A stretch of 56,319 bases of DNA from Verrucomicrobiota bacterium (GTDB taxonomy: Bacteria > Verrucomicrobiota > Lentisphaeria > JABSQK01 > JAJFLO01): contig JAJFLP010000049.1 in assembly GCA_021772635.1 (NCBI GenBank), forward strand, positions 1 through 56,319. Reading direction: 5' to 3'. Below the pieces are notes generated by a model. It saw only the letters and a program-made list of their open reading frames with translations. It did not search any database and was not told where the DNA came from. Position numbers and translations under genes: made by a program. Shown piece after piece: positions 52,713 to 56,319 of this stretch; position 1 is the first letter of the stretch; each line of letters opens with the position of its first letter.

Positions 52713-54035
52713 ATGGGATATTCTATGGCTATGGATGATGACAAGGGGAGGACTATACTCGTCGTTGATGACGATGAGTCAAGCTCAACAGTTATTAGGA
52801 AAATACTTGAGCACCACGGATTCGAGAACGTCCACGCCGTCAGTTCTGGAATGGACGCTTTGGAATACTTGGGTATTCCGTTGCACGGAACAGATACAGT
52901 ATCCAACGACCAATTGCGCGATGTCGCGCTCGTAATCCTTGATATAGTGTTAACAGACCTAACCGGATTCGACGTTTGTTCGCAAATCAAAAAGAATTAC
53001 TACCAAACCTTACCTGTACTACTTATCACCGGCTTTGAAATTTCCGAATACATTGCCCAGGGAATAGAAGCCGGCGCCGACGATTTCCTGTCGAAACCGA
53101 TATTCCCGGAAGAACTCGTGGCACGCGTAAATATTATGCTGCAACGCGGTCGCCAGCATAAAGGAAATATCGAGCGAGCCGATTCAGTGGTAATGCTTGC
53201 CCGAGGACAAGTCGACAATTCAAAAACCGAGAAAATCGACCAATATTTCGTCCTCGATACCCTCTCCTGGAGCGCGTCTTCGATCATCTACTCTATTCGA
53301 GATGAAGATTCCGGCGAGAAGTATGTCTTAAAACGTTTATTGAAACAGGTTCTCGAATTTCCCGATGTAATCCACCGGTTCGAGCGGGAAATCGATATCA
53401 TGAAGAAGCTTAAGCACCCGAATATCTGTCGAATTCAGGACGACGGGGTTGTTGATGGCTGTCCGTATTGTGTCATGGAATATTTGGAAGGCGATAGTTT
53501 GGAGTCAATATTAAATGAATCGATCGTACTCGAGCTTGATATGATTTCCAAGATTGCCGATGGAATCGCTCGCGCATTGAAATTTCTCCACGAATCCGGC
53601 ATTATTCACCGGGATATTAATTTGAGCAACATGTATCTTTGCAAAAACGGGATAGTCAAACTCAGCGATTTCGGGGTGGCTATTCAGATTGGAGATACGC
53701 GTCTAACCCAGCATGGTTATGCTATCGGGACACCGATCTATATGTCACCGGAACAATTTGAAGGTGAAAACGTGACGTCACGTTCGGATATTTATTCGTT
53801 CGGCGCAGTTATCTATCATATGCTAACCGGGCACCCGCCGTTCACAGCCGATAACGTAATCCAACTGATGCGCCGCCACCAAGAGGAAAAACCGGTGTCG
53901 ATCGAGGCAGTCCGTCGAAACATTCCCGAAGGCTGGAACGAACTTGTCGTCGATCGCTGTCTCGCGAAAAATCCAAGGGAACGCCCGGAATCAATGGGCG
54001 ATGTCCTGGCTATGCTTGATAAACTTCGCGTCTAG
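52713..54035 (+). CDS. Response-regulator receiver domain fused to a Ser/Thr protein kinase
   Basis: About 440 residues from the ATG at 52713, which has GGAGAAG 10 bases upstream; ATG 52689 would add eight residues (numbers below use the longer form). Receiver (20-150): VDDDE (26-30), phosphoacceptor D85 in LVILDIVL, K136 in SKP. Kinase (187-448): K215 in YVLKRLL, HRDINLSN (307-314), DFGVA (327-331), MSPEQF, and a normal C-lobe. The glycine-rich loop is missing (DTLSWSASSIIYSI) and the catalytic-loop lysine is Asn. A histidine-kinase signal could therefore gate a Ser/Thr kinase whose activity is doubtful. No partner histidine kinase is nearby. Confidence 0.88.
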   Translation: MGYSMAMDDDKGRTILVVDDDESSSTVIRKILEHHGFENVHAVSSGMDALEYLGIPLHGTDTVSNDQLRDVALVILDIVLTDLTGFDVCSQIKKNYYQTLPVLLITGFEISEYIAQGIEAGADDFLSKPIFPEELVARVNIMLQRGRQHKGNIERADSVVMLARGQVDNSKTEKIDQYFVLDTLSWSASSIIYSIRDEDSGEKYVLKRLLKQVLEFPDVIHRFEREIDIMKKLKHPNICRIQDDGVVDGCPYCVMEYLEGDSLESILNESIVLELDMISKIADGIARALKFLHESGIIHRDINLSNMYLCKNGIVKLSDFGVAIQIGDTRLTQHGYAIGTPIYMSPEQFEGENVTSRSDIYSFGAVIYHMLTGHPPFTADNVIQLMRRHQEEKPVSIEAVRRNIPEGWNELVVDRCLAKNPRERPESMGDVLAMLDKLRV

Positions 54036-54449
54036 CAACCAGATTCTTTCGGATCCATGCTTAGACAACTATACCGAACATCATGTAGTTTTCGACCCGG
54101 CGTTCTGCTGACCACCAGAACGCCGGTTAAAAATTATCGTTCGGAAATTCTTGGCTGACAAATTCGAAGCTATCCAAAAATTTTACTGCGTGCAGGATAG
54201 ATCCGATCAATCGGCCAAATAAAGATCTTACCGCCGGTCTTTCTGACACGGCACTTCGAGGCATTTCCGGTCTACTGTGATAAATTTCGAACTACAGCCT
54301 ATTGAAATCCGACAATTTTGGTCGTATTTATAGGGCGAAGAAAAACCTATTGGCGGGAATCGCCTATTGCAATGAATTAATCGAGAATTTTGCGGGGAAT
54401 TTGACGCTCAAGTTTCGACCTATCGAATTACTTTGAAGGAGAGTTCAGG
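54036..54449. other. Spacer between the receiver-kinase and sufB
   Basis: Family A copy 16 occupies 54070-54201; the remaining 250 bp are AT-rich with no gene. GAAGGAGAG at 54435-54443 is the sufB ribosome binding site. I see no defensible IscR/SufR-type operator. Confidence 0.5.
54070..54201 (-). repeat. Family A repeat, copy 16, with hairpin insert
   Basis: In reverse: TATACCGAACATCATGTAGT at the left; an insert that is a perfect hairpin (CCGGCGTTCTG / CAGAACGCCGG, 54099-54127); ATTATCGTTCGG; and CCAAAAATTTTACTGCGTGC then AGGATAG at the right. It lies upstream of sufB. Confidence 0.85.
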
Positions 54450-55952
54450 ATGGACCCGACAGTTGACGACACTCTCGTTGATAACAACAGTCTGAATATT
54501 ACGGCACCAGCATCCACCGAGGATGTTGTGGAGTCGTTTACGAGCCAGGATTACAAGTGGGGATTCACAACAGATATTGAAATGGATACCGCGCCGCCTG
54601 GACTAAACGAAGATATCATTCGTTTTATATCGGCGAAAAAAAACGACCCGGAGTTTTTACTCGAGTGGCGGTTGCGGGCATATCGGCACTGGTTGACGAT
54701 GGAAGAACCTGTTTGGCCGAATGTAAAGTACCCGCCGATCGACTACGACAAGATTATCTACTACGCGGCTCCGAAGAAGAAAGCGGAGTACGCAAGTTTG
54801 GATGAAATTGATCCCGAACTACTGGACACATACGACCGTCTCGGTATCCCGTTGGGAGAACAGAAGCGTCTGGCGGGAGTCGCCGTTGACGCAGTTTTCG
54901 ACAGCGTATCGGTGGCGACGACATTCAAAGATAAATTGGAAAGTATGGGGATCATCTTCTGCTCGTTTTCCGAAGCCGTTCAGAATCACCCGGATCTCAT
55001 CGAGAAGTACCTTGGCTCTGTCGTCCCATATCGTGACAATTTTTTCGCCACGCTGAATTCAGCGGTGTTCACTGACGGCTCGTTCTGTTATGTGCCGAAA
55101 GGGGTAAGATGTCCGCTGGAGCTATCCACATATTTTCGTATCAATACAGCTGGAACCGGTCAATTCGAACGAACTCTAATCATCGCAGACGAAGATAGTT
55201 ACGTCAGTTACCTCGAAGGCTGTACCGCGCCTATGCGGGATGAGAACCAATTGCACGCAGCCGTTGTGGAACTGGTTGCTCTCAAGAATGCTGAGATTAA
55301 GTATTCGACAATTCAAAATTGGTACCCAGGCGACAAAACCGGTAAGGGCGGAATCTACAATTTTGTAACGAAACGTGGTCGCTGCCAGGGCGACAACTCA
55401 AAGATTTCATGGACGCAGGTAGAGACCGGGTCGGCAATTACCTGGAAGTATCCGAGTGTTATCCTAAAGGGTGACAATACGACCGGAGAATTCTACTCGG
55501 TCGCTTTGACGAATAACTTCCAACAGGCCGATACGGGGACGAAAATGATACATATCGGCAAGAATACGCGAAGCAATATTGTCTCGAAGGGGATCTCCGC
55601 CGGACAGGGACAGAATTCGTATCGTGGATTGGTGAGAGTACTAAAAGGTGCGGAGAAAAGTCGAAACTATACTCAGTGCGACTCAATGCTTATAGGCGAT
55701 AAGTGCGGCGCACATACTTTCCCCTATATTGAGGTTGGCAACACTTCCTCGCAGGTGGAGCATGAGGCGTCAACGTCGAAAATCGGCGAAGACCAGCTGT
55801 TCTATTGTCAGCAACGGGGGATCTCTCCTGAAGACGCAGTTTCAATGATAATAAACGGTTTCTGCAAAGAGGTTTTTAAGGAACTGCCGATGGAATTCGC
55901 GGTAGAAGCCAGGAAGCTCCTTGAGGTGAGTCTCGAAGGTAGTGTAGGATAG
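54450..55952 (+). CDS. sufB: Fe-S cluster assembly scaffold SufB
   Basis: SufB, with SufC and SufD, forms the scaffold on which Fe-S clusters are built. The 500 residues match the SufB family closely: [37 protein letters not shown], the middle [47 protein letters not shown], and the late [20 protein letters not shown]. The conserved cysteine after this region is in [18 protein letters not shown] precedes the ATG by 8 bases. sufC is usual next door, but a family A repeat follows, and the window ends before the next gene. Confidence 0.96.
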   Translation: MDPTVDDTLVDNNSLNITAPASTEDVVESFTSQDYKWGFTTDIEMDTAPPGLNEDIIRFISAKKNDPEFLLEWRLRAYRHWLTMEEPVWPNVKYPPIDYDKIIYYAAPKKKAEYASLDEIDPELLDTYDRLGIPLGEQKRLAGVAVDAVFDSVSVATTFKDKLESMGIIFCSFSEAVQNHPDLIEKYLGSVVPYRDNFFATLNSAVFTDGSFCYVPKGVRCPLELSTYFRINTAGTGQFERTLIIADEDSYVSYLEGCTAPMRDENQLHAAVVELVALKNAEIKYSTIQNWYPGDKTGKGGIYNFVTKRGRCQGDNSKISWTQVETGSAITWKYPSVILKGDNTTGEFYSVALTNNFQQADTGTKMIHIGKNTRSNIVSKGISAGQGQNSYRGLVRVLKGAEKSRNYTQCDSMLIGDKCGAHTFPYIEVGNTSSQVEHEASTSKIGEDQLFYCQQRGISPEDAVSMIINGFCKEVFKELPMEFAVEARKLLEVSLEGSVG

Positions 55953-55956
55953 CTTT

Positions 55957-56115
55957 TATACTGCAAGCAGTACTATTTTGGACGACTTTGAACGGACCAC
56001 GCTAGAGATATCGAACGATATTTCTCCGCATAAGCGTCCCCCACTATCGGGATCCTCGCTCATGCGGGAAGAGTCTCGGGTAATCCGGACGAAAACTCGA
56101 AGGCGGTCGGTATAA
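55957..56115 (+). repeat. Family A repeat, copy 17, with hairpin insert
   Basis: It opens TATACTGCAAGCAGTACTAT and closes GAAAACTCGAAGGCGGTCGG then TATAA. In the middle, right after GATATTTC, lies a 43-bp palindrome (56027-56070, CCGCATAAGCGTC ... CGCTCATGCGGG) that also exists alone at 44998-45040. It begins 5 bases after the sufB stop. Confidence 0.9.
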
Positions 56116-56172
56116 ATTGGGATCGGATATATACACTGCAATCGCATTTGTAGTTCGCGATTGGGTAAACTG

Positions 56173-56196
56173 ACTAACTAGACCCTGTTCGAAAAG
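56173..56196. repeat. Family B palindrome half, copy 3
   Basis: ACTAACTAGACCCTGTTCGA then AAAG matches one arm of the split copy at 26494-26561 and the arm at 15315-15343. The second arm is not seen before the window ends. Confidence 0.6.
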
Positions 56197-56319
56197 CCTT
56201 CTGAGATATGGTGTCCAGTTTTTTTTGAGTAAATATTTCTTTTTTTAACAATTTTATTGTCAGATCGACGACACAAATAGCGGAGATGGAAGTCCACGAT
56301 CTACTTGTGTTTTTAGTGG

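Larger units (their letters stand above)
55953..56319. other. Spacer downstream of sufB to the window end
   Basis: It contains family A copy 17 (55957-56115), family B copy 3 (56173-56196) and a T-rich tail (GTTTTTTTTGAG and TTTCTTTTTTTAAC near 56216-56250). I see no gene. Confidence 0.5.

Noticed and set aside
1-56319. CRISPR array
   Set aside because: Family A copies are dispersed, of variable inner length and in both orientations; there are no regularly spaced repeats with unique spacers and no cas genes.
1-56319. Family A left palindrome as an intrinsic terminator
   Set aside because: The stem can only be about four base pairs around CAAG, too weak; copies also lie upstream of genes. 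A role at transcript ends is possible but not by standard termination.

Overview
This window looks like a chromosomal segment of a Gram-negative bacterium of the PVC superphylum, most likely a planctomycete. The clearest lineage marker is a 51-residue 'small basic protein' (19584-19739) of a family that, as I recall it, is found in the Chlamydiae/Verrucomicrobia/Planctomycetes group. DUF1573, DUF6941-like, fused transporter/spermidine-synthase, PEP-CTERM and large Hanks-kinase genes fit that picture. MurE carries the DNPR motif of meso-diaminopimelate-adding enzymes, so a peptidoglycan wall is expected. The assignment is from gene content only.

Layout. 0.3-23.7 kb is housekeeping: clpS-clpA, a DUF1573 secreted protein, an M50 protease, a NUDIX hydrolase, ferritin, hemX-hemA, rpmA, mutL, a TPR protein, pgi, trpS, an enolase-superfamily enzyme, tRNA-Pro, a stand-alone Lrp/AsnC ligand-binding protein coupled to era, coaBC, and a membrane protein with a spermidine-synthase domain. 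24.0-29.2 kb is a GC-richer foreign-looking island with a complete short pathway to 2-aminoethylphosphonate (phosphoenolpyruvate mutase, phosphonopyruvate decarboxylase, transaminase). The transaminase is fused to a methyltransferase. The island is bordered by a VapB-VapC remnant and, further right, a PEP-CTERM gene and tRNA-Arg.

30.8-40.1 kb, all on the minus strand, is the most unusual locus: a ~2000-residue membrane kinase with two kinase domains, a pseudokinase between them and an extracytoplasmic half with sugar-binding-like modules; a PP2C phosphatase with its own membrane segment and outer beta-rich domain; and an FHA-sigma54 activator. Together they read as a complete sensing-to-transcription phosphorylation circuit. 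40.5-50.6 kb holds an alpha/beta hydrolase, the start of a division/cell-wall cluster (mraZ-rsmH-ftsL-ftsI-murE) and ftsK. 50.8-56 kb holds manA, an EfpL-type EF-P paralogue, a receiver-kinase fusion and sufB.

Scattered through the intergenic spaces is a family of palindrome-ended repeats, here called family A (about 17 full or partial copies). The typical copy is about 93 bp, begins TATACTGCAAGCAGTAC and ends TTCGGTATA. Some copies carry nested inserts that are shared between copies or found alone elsewhere. They are absent from the phosphonate island and from the mraZ-murE block. A second palindrome (family B, TTAGACCCTGTTCGAA) occurs at three loci, and several simple tandem tracts lie between genes.

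All calls come from reading the sequence and remembered family signatures; no database search was run.
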